Source: Tetraselmis striata (Eukaryota; Chlorophyta; Chlorodendrophyceae; Chlorodendrales; Chlorodendraceae). Taken from it: a DNA stretch of 64,000 nucleotides. The stretch covers positions 1 to 64,000 of the forward strand of contig VCJN01002960.1 in the NCBI GenBank assembly GCA_006384855.1, in the 5' to 3' direction. The notes beneath the pieces were generated by a model. That model saw nothing but the letters and a program-made list of their open reading frames with translations. It was not told where the DNA came from and did not search any database. Shown piece by piece: positions 45,917 to 57,039 of the stretch; the first letter of the stretch is position 1; each line of letters begins with the position of its first letter. The translations under genes and the position numbers were made by a program.

Positions 45917-47278
45917 CCGAACCCGTACCCGAGGGCGGAGCAGTAGAACCTAGCAGCGATTTTGGGAGGGGAACCGTCGCTGCTGACGGAGGGTGTGACC
46001 CCTACTACCCCTACTACCCTATTACCCCTACTACTAGTAGCATGTTGCGCCATCCCCATAGTACATTGGACCCAAATCGTGCCTCGCGTTGCTACCCGTA
46101 ATCGCTCCGGATTTCGCCACACTGGTAGTCGCTACTTAAAACGCCGCACAAGCTCCGTGACGACGCAACGGCCAACGGTACCGTAGGTCTCAGCCGCCGC
46201 CGCTCCGGCAGGGGTGAGCAGCGCTGGACTCACCACTAACACGGGATACGACGCGAAACTCATCCCAGCCAGTACCATGCACCTACATGGGCTTGAGAGG
46301 ATGGCGACTATTCACCAACCGGCGCCGACTACAACCGACCAGTCGGCGATGAACCACGGCCAACTCACCCGGGAGCTCCCGCCACCACCAACTAGCCAGC
46401 TACAAGCGGCCCACCCCCGTCCGCGGCAGCCCCTCAAGACACGGAGATGGACGACGACGACCCGCCACGGGAAGTGGATCAGCCGGCGACAAGCGTCGAT
46501 CCAGCCCCGTACCCCGAGCCGGCTCCAACGGCCGCAGCCCAAGCCCCCACCGCGATAGAAGAGGCATCGGAGGCCACCGCCCCTCTCGAGCATACCTCCA
46601 CAACCCATAGCACGCCAGCCATGGCGTCCCGCCTGGCCCAGCTCGCGGCCGAGGCCCACCGCCTCCGTCGCCTCCCGCGCCGGCCGATCCCCTTGTAGTA
46701 GCCGCAGGTGGGCCGTCTGCTGATATTCTCCGCCAGCAACGCGCCCAACCCCAAGCCGGACGCACGATCAGCGCCCAAACCCAAGAACTACGGACGTTTT
46801 TAGCAGATACGCCCGGAATTGCATGTATTCGAATTTACCCGCACTTTTCCCCCGCAAGTATTATATAGTCAGTGTATCGCCCGACCCGCGGGCTTGGTAC
46901 GTGCACCATGCAATAAAGTCATCAACATGCCATTAAACACAGCATACCGTGGCAATAATATAAGAGATGGAGGGAATTGTAGCCCCCACCCCACCAAGCT
47001 AGCCGGCTCAGCGGTATATAAATACTGAGCACCATGCAGCAAATCCGGCTAGCTCCCCTCCCCCATCACACCTCAGTAGCAGCGGGCGGGACGCCTCTGG
47101 CTGCCTTTGAGTGCCTGCTGATGGGATGGGTCGGACTTAGGTAGGGACAACTGGGGGCGCTGCTGTCTTTGCTATAGCCCGCTGGACGGAGGATGGACTA
47201 GGAAACATAGGAGGCTGACCGATAGCTTGAGCTGTGATAACACTACGTGTTCCCCACTGTGGTTAGAGAGAGCGTGCC
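45917..47278. other. Acidic/Pro-rich gag-like frame and spacer
   Basis: Plus-strand frames at 46214-46558 and 46447-46698 encode a Pro/Ala/Thr-rich peptide with an Asp-Asp-Asp-Asp-Pro-Pro-Arg-Glu start. This may be a gag-like remnant but is unproven. (CCCCTACTA)n short repeats lie at 46000-46036. Confidence 0.3.
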
Positions 47279-48904
47279 CTAAGAACAACTCAATCTGAGC
47301 CAGTGGATGCGGCACTCACATTTGTAATCAATTTCAATTTCAATTTCAATTTCTCGACCGGCTATGCACCGGTAGTCGTGCAGTGGCGCGGATGCACAGT
47401 GGCCGAGGAAGCCATTAAGGATCTTCATGTCGCCGCCCACCAGCAACTTGACATTGTAGTGCTTCCCGTTGACATGCACACCCTCCTTAGGCAGTTGCAG
47501 CAGATCATCGGAGATGTGGCTGGCGTGGACTTGCAGATCTGACCAGCAATCATCTCTCAAATAGAAGGTAAGCATCACACGGTTGCTGATACTGTTCACC
47601 TTCTAGCTATCATCAGTAAGTGCTGAGTCCTCATATACAACACCATAGCTATTGTTGTTGGGCACTGGTCCTGTGCTTTTTGAACAAATGAGTAGCATCA
47701 ATCAGGTGCTGGCATGGGATGTCGAGCCAGGTGGTGGCATCAAACATAGGCTGTCTACATGCTCCAGCGTGTCGATGATTGCCGCCCCAGTGTTGACCTT
47801 GGCATGCATGTCATTTTCCTCCATGCGCTCACCGATGCGTGCGTTGATCCAAAATCTAGGCCAAGGATGGCTGGCTATGGAGCATCACAGCCTCATGGCC
47901 ATATCAAAGGTATCCCTAAGCCAGTGGTGGGATCCTTGTGGCATGACAACATAGTTTTCAGCTGTTTCCACGATATATGGTGGTGTTGCTGCAGTCCGTG
48001 TAAATTTTCACAGCCTGCTCCCGCCAGTGCCGTTCCATTTGAGCCTCAGCTGCCGTCTCCACCTGCCGGACGGTTGTGTCCCATGTCGTCTAGCAGGCTG
48101 TGAAACATGTGCCGGTACTTGGCGAAGAGGGACCGCAACACCCACCGAGGCATGCGCGTGTACGACATTCACTCTTTGTCGGCAGGATTCTTGTTACATG
48201 CGGTGTCGCCCGTATTGCCATCAGCCGCTTCACCACTACTATCGCCCGCATGCGGTGGCAACGCTGATAGCGTCTCGCCCGTGCTGTCGTTCTTGTAGTA
48301 CTCCTCCCACTTGGCGCCGAACATAATGGCCAGACAATGCTCTAGCTTGTCACGCCGCGCGCGAACGTACGCGTCGATGCTGTCGTTCGTTACCGGGGCT
48401 GCCCTCCGCGGCTTATAATAATGCATGCCTTTCGGGCGATTCCGCCGTATGCGTTGTCTCGGCTCCTCGCCGCTGTTGCTGTTGTCCTCGCCGCTGATTC
48501 GCTGCCTGACTCACATCCCCCGCCTCACAGTCCTTCCCGTCAGCACCGTGCTTGCGCTTTCTGACGTTGTACCGATGCTGGTACATCTCCGACTCGGCAT
48601 CGCGCGCTGCATGCTTGCTTTGCTCTGCTAATATTTCGGCAGCCGACAACCGCGACCGCAGCTCCTTACTCGTCTCGCGGTGTTGCGCCGCTGCGGCCCT
48701 CAGCTCCTCACCCTCCACGGTCAAGCGTAAGACCTTTGTGGTCAACGCGTCCGCCACTGAGACAGCGGTTGCCAGCTGCGTCGCCGGGCGCGCGAGGCGC
48801 CCGTCCGCCAGGTTCAGGAGGCGGCAGCGCGGGTGGCATGCCGCCGCCGCCGCCCGTGCCCTCACCTTGCGAGACTTCTTACTCCCGTACGCCTTTGCTG
48901 GCAC
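47279..48904 (-). pseudogene. N-terminal and middle part of the decayed transposase-like gene
   Basis: 48904-48413 is a Lys/Arg-rich then coiled-coil-like frame (162 codons) that shifts by one base at about 48425 into 48426-48169 (Tyr-Lys-Pro-Arg-Arg-Ala-Ala, Glu-His-Cys-Leu-Ala-Ile-Met-Phe-Gly). Then 48020-47640 reads His-Trp-Leu-Arg-Asp-Thr-Phe-Asp-Met-Ala and Leu-Glu-His-Val-Asp-Ser-Leu with stops. Next, 47599-47279 reads Asp-Leu-Gln-Val-His-Ala-Ser-His, Val-Asn-Gly-Lys-His-Tyr-Asn-Val-Lys-Leu-Leu-Val-Gly-Gly-Asp-Met-Lys-Ile-Leu-Asn and Gly-Phe-Leu-Gly-His. The Gly-Gly-Asp-x-Lys-x-Leu motif followed by Gly-x-x-Gly is typical of a group of large transposon-encoded proteins; I cannot fix the superfamily. 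Confidence 0.45.
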
Positions 48905-49079
48905 TTGCGAGTGCTGGTGGGTGCGTTATGGTGGCGAAGTGTGTAGAACTGTGTGACATGCCGCATCGGCGCGCATAAAAATACATGTATTTGCAATTTC
49001 CGTGCGTTGTGTACTGGAGACCGTGCAGGCACGCCCTCGGCAGCCTCCGACCTTGGCACCTTGCATTGCCACAGACAAC

Positions 49080-49760
49080 TCTCCAACCATGGCATGGCGA
49101 TTACTGCATAGTCACGCGCCTCAAATACTCATGGATAATGGCGACTCCGGAAAATTTTACAATGACCACGGCAAGGAAGTGAGAATCTCAGCACATGAAA
49201 GAACCCACATAGGAGTGGATGAGTATGGCTACGCCCTCGTCCCAGACACAAACCCATAGTTGGCAGAGAAGTATGCCTAGTACGTTTGGCTATCACGTAC
49301 GGATCGTGTGGAGGTCACACTATCTGGCAATATGCCACGCAAGAAGCCCTCCAAAACTATGGCTGTGACATGACGCAGTACTTGTTAATAAATTTATTAT
49401 TGCAATGTCAGTACGCGTAACGATTTTTTGTGTGCTTTGCTCCGGGGCGTTCCACGACTCCACGAGATGAGCAACGGAGACATGACATGCTGCACTAAGA
49501 TGACCGGGCGTGTGTGACGATCTCGGTGTGTTGTTTTCTGTTGACTGGAAAGACCACAGGTTGGCAGACCAGAGAGCATTTCTGCGTTACGCTATGATGA
49601 AGACGAGGAGGGAGAGAAGATACGGCTATATGCAGACATCGTTGAGATCTATGTGACTCCATCAAGAGAACCCTTTATTGAGCATGGTTACCTCTACGAT
49701 GGCCCGGACCTCGCAAAGGATCCGATAGGGCTCAAGTTCCAGAGGACGGCAACAATGTGA
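49080..49760 (+). pseudogene. Broken ORF pair, divergent from the transposase-like gene
   Basis: A frame ending at 49259 reads Met-Ala-Trp-Arg-Leu-Leu-His-Ser-His-Ala-Pro-Gln-Ile-Leu-Met-Asp-Asn-Gly-Asp-Ser and continues past stops. A second protein-like stretch (about 49585-49760) reads Asp-Glu-Asp-Glu-Glu-Gly-Glu-Lys-Ile-Arg-Leu-Tyr-Ala-Asp-Ile-Val-Glu-Ile-Tyr. No family is known. Head-to-head placement with the gene starting at 48904 fits a two-ORF transposon with a shared promoter region (48905-49079). Confidence 0.35.
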
Positions 49761-50456
49761 CCATTGCACCAAATGAGGCAGTGATCTCTGCTTAGACTTA
49801 TTGGCATAGTCACGCGGGTTATGTTGAGAGAAAATTGAGGTTAGTGAACAAGGCCGAGGCCTGCCCGGATACTGGGTCAAAGGAATAGGAGACCATTTTT
49901 TTCTGGACTATGGGCGTGGATATGAACACATGAACGCAGCACCCTGCGGCTCGCACCCGCGCGTAGGCGCATGCATGCATGCCGCCCCCATGCATGGCCC
50001 CTATGCCCTACATCGCCGCGGATGCTTCCACTGGCTCCGACTGCACCAAAACGCAGTTGCATGAAGAGCCTTCCTGCACGGAAAGCTGGGGTACGAGGCA
50101 CGGCGTGGGCACGCCAGTGCAGCAGCCTGCTAACCGTTTCAACCGCGGTCAGCGCAATAACGGTACCCGTCGAGCGCGGTGCTGTTGTAGCGTACGTAGT
50201 CATTGGGTTGGGCTAGGCTCCATACCTGGGCGGGCAGTAGGGGAGGCACGGTGCGATGGTGCCACGGAATGCTCGCTCGCACGCCGGAGAATCCTCGAGC
50301 ACGACACGGCCGGATGCTCGCCTAGGTGTTGTGGTAATCCCTCGCATAATCGAATCCGAAAGCCTAGGATACGGCTTGACGCTGTGTGTGTGTGTGGGGG
50401 GGGGGGGGGGGGGCGGAATGCATGGGGAGGGGGGGGGGAGGGGGGGGTTAACGATT
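49761..50456. other. No supported gene
   Basis: A TGTGTG repeat followed by a G run lies at about 50390-50413. Nothing else is recognised. Confidence 0.4.
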
Positions 50457-50844
50457 GGCTCGCCATGGTGAACACATCGCCCCCACCTACTGCACCGCGT
50501 GTTGTGCTCGGCGTTGGTCGTGCGCATATGCAAGATGTTGGTATTGACGATGCGCGTCGATGAGCGACCCGCCGTAGTCTTAACGAGGGGAGTAGTTGTA
50601 GCTATTGCGACGTATCGACGGAACATAAACGTAGGGGGGGGAGGTATACGGCTGGCTCGCCAGGGCGAACACATCGCCCCTACCTGATGCACCGCGTGCT
50701 GCGCCCGGCGATGGTCGTGGCGGCGCAAATGCCTTGCAAGATGCTCTGACTGACGATGCGCGATGATGATGCGCGACCCGCCGTGGTCTTTGGCGACGGG
50801 AGTAGTCGTAGCTACTACGACGTATCGACGGAACATAAACCTAG
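50457..50844. repeat. Tandem duplication, about 197-bp period
   Basis: Copies 50457-50634 and 50654-50844 share GGCTCGCCA, GAACACATCGCCCC, GCGACCCGCCGTRGTCTT and CGACGTATCGACGGAACATAAAC. Confidence 0.85.
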
Positions 50845-52250
50845 TGACTACATCGCAACTACGCATGTGCACGCCTGTGATGTGCTACCTGGCCTTTGTT
50901 GTGGCTAGGGCGGTCGCCATGAGGGCAACATGCTCCCTCGCACCGCACCTTGGACATCGCCCTCCAGATTAGCAGCGGTCGCGCCCTCCGCATGGCCGTC
51001 CCTCGCTGCTTCTGGAAGGCTGCCTCTTGTGGCACCCACCCCGGCTCCCACGGTGGGTGCCTCGGCTTAGGTGCACAAGTAAGATTGGACATGACATATT
51101 GTGTGCAGTGCCTCACAGTGCTTTTGGGTTCAGCAAAATTGACAAGCAATGCACACCTTGCTTGTGATAATATGACTTCATTCAATCACTTCCGTCAGGT
51201 AGCATTTGTGATGCAATGTAGGGGTGCACTACACTTCTCTGCAGTACCCGTACGGAAGTCCGGCAAATGTCCGAAAAAAGACCGGCCGCTGCGGTTCAGG
51301 CCGCTAGTACACACGGCGACTGCGGCCGCGCACCTCAGACCGCCGACCAATTACCGGATGCACACGATGCCCCGCCACAGCCTCACCAATATTAACCCGC
51401 CGTTTGCATTAGAACTGCCCAAGCCACGTACCCCTGATACATATCCTGCGGTGGCGTTGTCGTGCTTCCGAGCTCGGTCAGCCTAGGCTGACCGAGCTCG
51501 GATCCTCCGCTGCCATCTCCGCGCCCCGCGGCCCGCGGGCCCGCGCCCATCCCGGTACCCAATCTCTGCACCGGTGGGCTAGGTTGCATAGGTCGACATA
51601 AGTTACATCCTAGATGTTGTAGGGCATATGCGTAGACTAAACTTCAAATCTATCCAAGCAGAATTTGCTTTAGTGGCCGGACGGGTCCTAGCGAGTAGGT
51701 TTGTGCGGCCGCCCACGGTTGGACATGCACAATAACAACCACCACCAATTAAAATCTGACTAGTAGGAAGCTCGCCACCAAACCACCCTATGCAGTGCAA
51801 GGAGGGATAAGAGGGGAGGCGTGCATTTTTATGGGCAGAAAGAGCGCTCGTCGGCGAGGCCAGGCGGGATGAGCGCGGTACTTGTATCTTTGTGCCGGCA
51901 GTGGCGTCGAGGTAGTCCCGCCCGGCAACCCCCCCCCCCCCCCCCCCCCCCACCCCACCCCCCGGCCCCACCTCCCCAACTTCCGTCTCCCTTTGTCGTC
52001 CGTCATAATGACGTATTGGCGTAATGTGTTCGCCCAGCATTACGTCAGGCTACCCGTCGCCGACTCGCCGGGGCTACCTGCTTGAGCGTCGATAGCATGC
52101 GAATAGCCACACATATTGCGCTCGCCCACGGGTGTGCGCGACGATACCGCCGCCATGCTCCCGCCAGTCATCCTTATTGTTGCCTAGCCGTCGAAGCCAC
52201 GAATCAAACTCACACCCACCGTATCCCACCCCTACGTGCACGTAGGCACC
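50845..52250. other. No supported gene; C run and inverted GAGCTCGGTCAG
   Basis: CGAGCTCGGTCAGCCTAGGCTGACCGAGCTCG at about 51469-51500 is a perfect 16-bp-arm palindrome with no loop. A C run lies at 51929-51951. The frames show no family features. Confidence 0.5.
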
Positions 52251-52600
52251 CATATGCTAGTGATAGAGACCTATATGGGTCGATTTGTCCGCTTATAGGT
52301 GCACCGGGAGCCGATGGAGCGACGGGTAGCTATGATATTCGTTAGCAATAGCGAAAATACGGTTATCGAGAGGAGGTGAGACACGGGATGAATCGCACGA
52401 TACTTCACCCGTGCCTCACCAAATCCCGAACGACTCGGCCCATATCCCACCCGTAGCTCATAAGGGCCCATGGGTGGTGGTCTAGAGGCTCTCGTTCACG
52501 TCTTGTGCACTGCTAGTGGCTGATTTGGGGGTGGTCCTTGTACGTGTACATGAGACTCACACCGTACGCGCGCTATATCGCCCATTGCAAACATCGTGCA
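52251..52600 (-). repeat. Dispersed repeat family B, inverted copy
   Basis: Reverse complement of 22063-22423 with scattered differences; both copies end at CATATG next to CTAGTGATAGAGACC. It continues into GCGCTATATCGCC as in the 22-kb copy. Confidence 0.8.
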
Positions 52601-52679
52601 GGTGCGGCGTGGATTCCGTCACAATTCCGCGTATGCCAAAATAACTGTCGCGTTTACCTGCTGATTACCTGTACCGGTT

Positions 52680-52930
52680 CGGGTACCGGTCGGCCGACCG
52701 CCCGGCCGCCCGGCCGCCGCCGGTCGGGCCGGTCGTCGCCGTTCGTCAGGTCTACGGGGCGAGCATGGCGCGAAGCGCCGAGCCCGCCGCGTGGACCGGA
52801 CGCGGGCGCCGGACGACGCTGTCGTTCGTCCGTCGCTGGACGCCGGACGACCGTCGGCCGTCCGCCTCGCCGCCCGTCCGTCGACGGATGCCGGGCCCCG
52901 GGTCGGCGGGTCGGCGGACGCGGGGCTGCA
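52680..52930. other. Extremely GC-rich island of CCGGTCGG-like words
   Basis: About 250 nt built of CGGCCG, CCGGCC and CGGACG words, far richer in GC and CpG than its neighbours. The Arg/Pro/Gly frames through it are composition artefacts. I cannot tell whether it is a promoter-type CpG island or a simple-sequence expansion. Confidence 0.5.
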
Positions 52931-53771
52931 TAATGAAGCGACTGTGACTACGATTCATCCTTGCGGCTCTCTGGATTCCACACTCATGCAACGGGGCTAC
53001 TTGTATCATTTGAAAAGAAGTGACAATCGTACTGGACAGTGGGGATGTGGGGGCAGTGTATGGACCAAAATATATACTGTGTGGTCAAGAGAGACGTCTA
53101 CGCATTTTCACTGGCAATCGACAATTTCTCTCAGCCGCACACTGTCGGAGTGTCGCGGGTGAGTCGACCGGCATTGCATGCATGGGCAAGAGTTGCATGC
53201 ATGGTATTGATTCGGAGCCTAGTACCTGTACGTAATCGTCGTACAAGTTCCCTTATCCCTTTATATTCCGTCGACATGTATCATGTAATGCAACGATTTG
53301 TTTACGAAATTTGTATACCAAATATATATATATAAGAATTACAACTTTGTGACTTCCTGGTTCCCTTGGCTCTTCGTTGGTTTTTGGCTCCCTGGCCTCC
53401 TATTTGACCCTTGGTTTCAGGCTTACATCTCTATTTTTCTGATAACCTTTCACAATTGCTTTTAGTTTGTATTCTTTTAGTGCGCATTTGTTAAAGCACT
53501 GATGTAAGAAAAAATATTGTATGATTGTTACTAATATACAACAATATCTTATGCGAATCGATGAACCATATACATGTAGAAGGCCCCCGCCTCCTTTTCT
53601 CATAGCAGTGAAGCCGCTATTTGGTAAGATGTAGTCATCTATAGTTGGTTTGCATTACATTAGCTATGTTGTACTGCGCACGACCCCCCGCGGTCGGCGC
53701 ACGGACTAAGGGCCTACCGGCCCGCACAAGCACCACGACCTGAGGAATCCACCCTAGGGCACCGGCACTCT
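52931..53771. other. No supported gene; AT-rich 53240-53640
   Basis: A TATATATATA tract lies at about 53324. Several gtacctgtacg-type words are present but no coding signal. Confidence 0.4.
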
Positions 53772-55735
53772 TTGCTTTTGCGCTCGCCTCAGCCGGCTTG
53801 TGCACTAGCAGTCTCGACTCTAGAAGTCGAGCAGGGTGTCAGCTTACTCTATACCGACTTGGACCCGAGCCTCAGCCTCCCGAGACGCTTCACCTTCCCC
53901 ACCCCGCGACAACGGGATGCCCCCTCGCTTTGTACCGGAAGACGCCGCCCCAATCGGCGACCTGGGCGGCGCCGCAACGGCATTTGTAGTGGAGCTGGAA
54001 AAACGCCTGACAGCCCAAGCGGAAGCTATGGAGAATCGACTGGCCGGGCAGTTCGAGGCCACGGCTATACGGCTGCTTTGCTCTCTCGACTCGCCTCCTC
54101 CCCCCCTCCCATCAACCCGCCTCCTCCCGAAGGCACACAGCCAGCCAATTCCGAGTGCGCCCGCGCCCGAGGGTGGCGAGCAAAGAGTAGCGCGAGAGCC
54201 CCTTCCTGCTGAGCTAGACGCACCCGACACCGAGCTCGAGTACGTCGACCTTATTGCCTACTGCGGCCGAGTCATCCGCCCCCCCCCCCCCCCCCCCGCC
54301 CCGGTCTGTAGCGACCCCCGCGCGACGTCGACTAGCCTCGCATATGGACCTAGACCGATGAAATCTCCATCGGCCTCGCGGAGAAGCGGAGTCAGGCAGC
54401 GTACGACGAGTGCATATGGGTTGCTATGCCTTCTTCAGTAGCTGCGCCAATGGACGAGGTGATGCGCGGCGCTCTGGACTCGCTTTCGACCGAGTTTGCT
54501 ACAGCGGAAAGCAAGGCTGCAGCCCTTATTGCCGAGCTCCGAGCATGCGATCGCACCCACTTGGCGACGGAGGAGGCCACCCGTTCCCAGTTGGACTACC
54601 TCCAGCTCGCCAAGAACGGACCGAAGGCTACGGAAGCGGATCGAGGCTTCGCCGAGCTCGCCTACGCCAAGTTCTGCACCCCAAGACGCATCGCCGTATC
54701 CGGGCAACTCGACCAACTCCGCCGAGCGTTCGACGACAAGACCCTCGACATCAGCCTCTCCGCAGCGGGCAAAGCCCCTGCAGCGGCCGCGTTCGCCAAG
54801 GCCACTACCCCCGACAATAACCCACCCCCACCGAGTCCGCCGAGAGGCGCAAGCAACGCGAGAAAGCCGCAGCAACGCGGAAGGCCGCAGCGACGGCCGC
54901 AGCAACCGACAAGGCCAAAGCCAAGGTCAACAAGTGACGGTGTGGCCCGCCGCGCTGACTCTTGTACGCCTACCGCCCTCAACCTGCGACATCGCGTGCG
55001 AAGATGGGGCGACTCGGAGAGCATCGGCGCAAGCGGACCAGTCTTGAGCTTGATCCGTCAAGGAATCCGCATCAGCTTCAAGAACGGACAACGCCCTCGA
55101 CCCTACAACCACGGCGTCTGTATGCGCGATGCCACTCAAGCACAGCTAGACTTCATGGCTACGGAACTACTTCAATTCAAGGCTATCGGCGCGTGGGAGC
55201 GAGGACGCTGCGACAAATGGGTATCCCGGATATTTTTAGTCCCCAAGCCCGGCACCAACAAGTGGCGGCTCATCATCGACCTACGAGAGCTAAACAAGTG
55301 GTGCAAGGCCCTCAATATGTCCTACGAATCGCTCACGCACCTGCGGCATCTAGCGCAGGCGACTGAATCGTTTCGATGGAGCTTGCCGATGACTACTACG
55401 CCCTCGGGATTCGGGAGGAGGACCGTGACTTCTTCACCGTGAACTACCGGGGGGAGTTGTGGCGACTAGCGTGCCTACCAATGGGCTAGACGGGCTCCTC
55501 GTACTACTTCTGCAACTTGACAGCGGCCTCTACGGACTACCTGCGAACGCCCCTGAAGTGGCGCGACCCATCGTCACCTCCCACGGACCCGTGCAAGCCT
55601 AGTCGCCGCTTCTTGCGCAACATTCGCTGGCTACTGCGCCACGCCGTGAACACTAATCATGCAGAAAATGAAAATGGCCCGAGAGAAGGCGGTCTAAATG
55701 CGTCTGCGCACGACGCGATACATGGGCAGTAATCT
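53772..55735 (+). pseudogene. Decayed retroelement: gag-like ORF plus partial reverse transcriptase (DIRS-like)
   Basis: Gag-like frames (53836-54441, then 54426-55000) are helical and acidic, then Pro/Arg/Gln-rich. From about 55000 the frame enters a reverse transcriptase start: Leu-Ser-Leu-Ile-Arg-Gln-Gly-Ile, Trp-Val-Ser-Arg-Ile-Phe-Leu-Val-Pro-Lys-Pro, and Lys-Trp-Arg-Leu-Ile-Ile-Asp-Leu-Arg-Glu-Leu-Asn-Lys. At about 55385 the frame shifts and the next RT block follows: Asp-Asp-Tyr-Tyr-Ala-Leu-Gly-Ile, Phe-Phe-Thr-Val-Asn-Tyr, Leu-Pro-Met-Gly, then a TAG and Ser-Tyr-Tyr-Phe-Cys. The YxDD box and everything after it are absent. The arrangement and wording resemble DIRS-type elements, but without the recombinase this is only likely. 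Low-complexity C run at 54281-54297. Confidence 0.7.
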
Positions 55736-55924
55736 TTAACCCTTCATAATCCTGACTTAAGTCGTGGCTAGTATCGGAAGTAGCCGCTACAGCGCAGGTA
55801 CCTGTACTCGTTATGTACGAAAGTTCAGTTATCGAACTTCATATCAACTCGCCGCACATCAACTCGCTACATATTAAATGAGCTGACATACGTGAGCTAT
55901 GTTTTCATGTACTCATGCATATAG
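55736..55924. other. Short spacer, nothing recognised
   Basis: AT-rich; CTCGTTATGTAC-like words only. Confidence 0.4.
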
Positions 55925-56445
55925 CATATTGAGATATCAAGCTCGAAAAGGGTGCCGATCGGACTTGGATGTCATCATCCGATATTGTAGAGCTTGAATA
56001 CCCGTCTGAACCGGGCCGAGGACCACTCCACAGGACTGTACGAGGTACTGTCCCACCACCCCTCCTGGTTCCGAGGAGAGGGAGGACATGAAAGTCTGGG
56101 TAGAGATCCTAGGACCTAAGCCGTAGAAGCCAGAATCATCCGCGCTTGAGCCTTGATATAGGAGAATTTTTGGGAATTGATGATCACGTCACCGGAAGCT
56201 GCGAATCGGTCTTACACCGGATATAGCGGAAGAAGGAGAACCCATGAAATCTTGAAATGCTTCAAGCGGGAGCCAAACCCGGGTCTGTTGTAATACAGGC
56301 TCGCCACCTACGCTCCGAAACCATATTGAGATATCAAGCTCGAAAAGGGTGCCGATCGGACTTGGATGTCATCATCCGATATTGTAGAGCTTGAATACCC
56401 GTCTGAACCGGGCCAAGGACCACACCACAGGACTGTACGAGGTAC
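55925..56445 (-). mobile_element. SINE-like unit with tRNA-type promoter boxes and duplicated tail
   Basis: A ~123-nt tail occurs twice with two mismatches (55925-56047 and 56322-56445). Between the copies, on the minus strand, a head just inside the second tail carries an A-box-like TAGGTGGCGAG (56310-56300) and a B-box-like GGTTTGGCTCC (56279-56269) in a CGGGTTTGGCTCCCG arm. It does not fold as a full tRNA, because the acceptor ends do not pair. The order tail, head, body, tail suggests a complete SINE-like element preceded by a 5'-truncated copy. Confidence 0.5.
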
Positions 56446-57039
56446 AATCCCAACATAGCATATAATAATAAGTATATATATGAAATATGTAAAGTTCACT
56501 AAGTATACGAACTAGAAATATATGCGAACTATGTGAACCATGAACGTGTATATAAAGTATATACACGAACTCTGTCGCTACTGCCCGTAGCAGCGACAAA
56601 GGATTTACGAAGATACGATGTCAACAGTACTTGTTTGCATGTAGATATATATTCATGGCGTGTTACGATATCTATCTTGAGATAAATACATATATTTCTC
56701 TCTCTTTGTACATGGGGCAAGAACAAAAACACATAACGAACCAAATGAATTTAGGTTAAAACATGGGTGTTATCACCATAATACTGAACTGTATATCATT
56801 GCCCGGCTGCTCAATGGGGCGTCTGCTACATCATGCAGCTCAGCAACTTAGGTCAAAGTGAGCCGCTCTGCTGATGTCTCAGACACATGCTGTGGTCGCC
56901 AGCCAGAAGCGCCTCCTGCACGCCTCCTGGCGTGTTCTGCCGGCCAGGCACGCCGCGCTGGAGGCCACTGAAGGCAGACCTTGCTATTTCAGCATGATGA
57001 CGATTCAAACGATATTACGTCTTCGATGCTTCATTCGGG
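56446..57039. other. No firm feature; possible 3' flank of the propeller gene
   Basis: AT-rich 56450-56760 with ATATAT tracts, then GC-rich 56870-56990. The minus frame through the latter is open and Gly/Arg/Ala-rich, but it lacks a splice-consistent link. Confidence 0.35.

Noticed and set aside
56250..56320. tRNA gene
   Set aside because: A- and B-box-like words are present, but the acceptor stem does not pair and the T-stem is imperfect; SINE-like head preferred.
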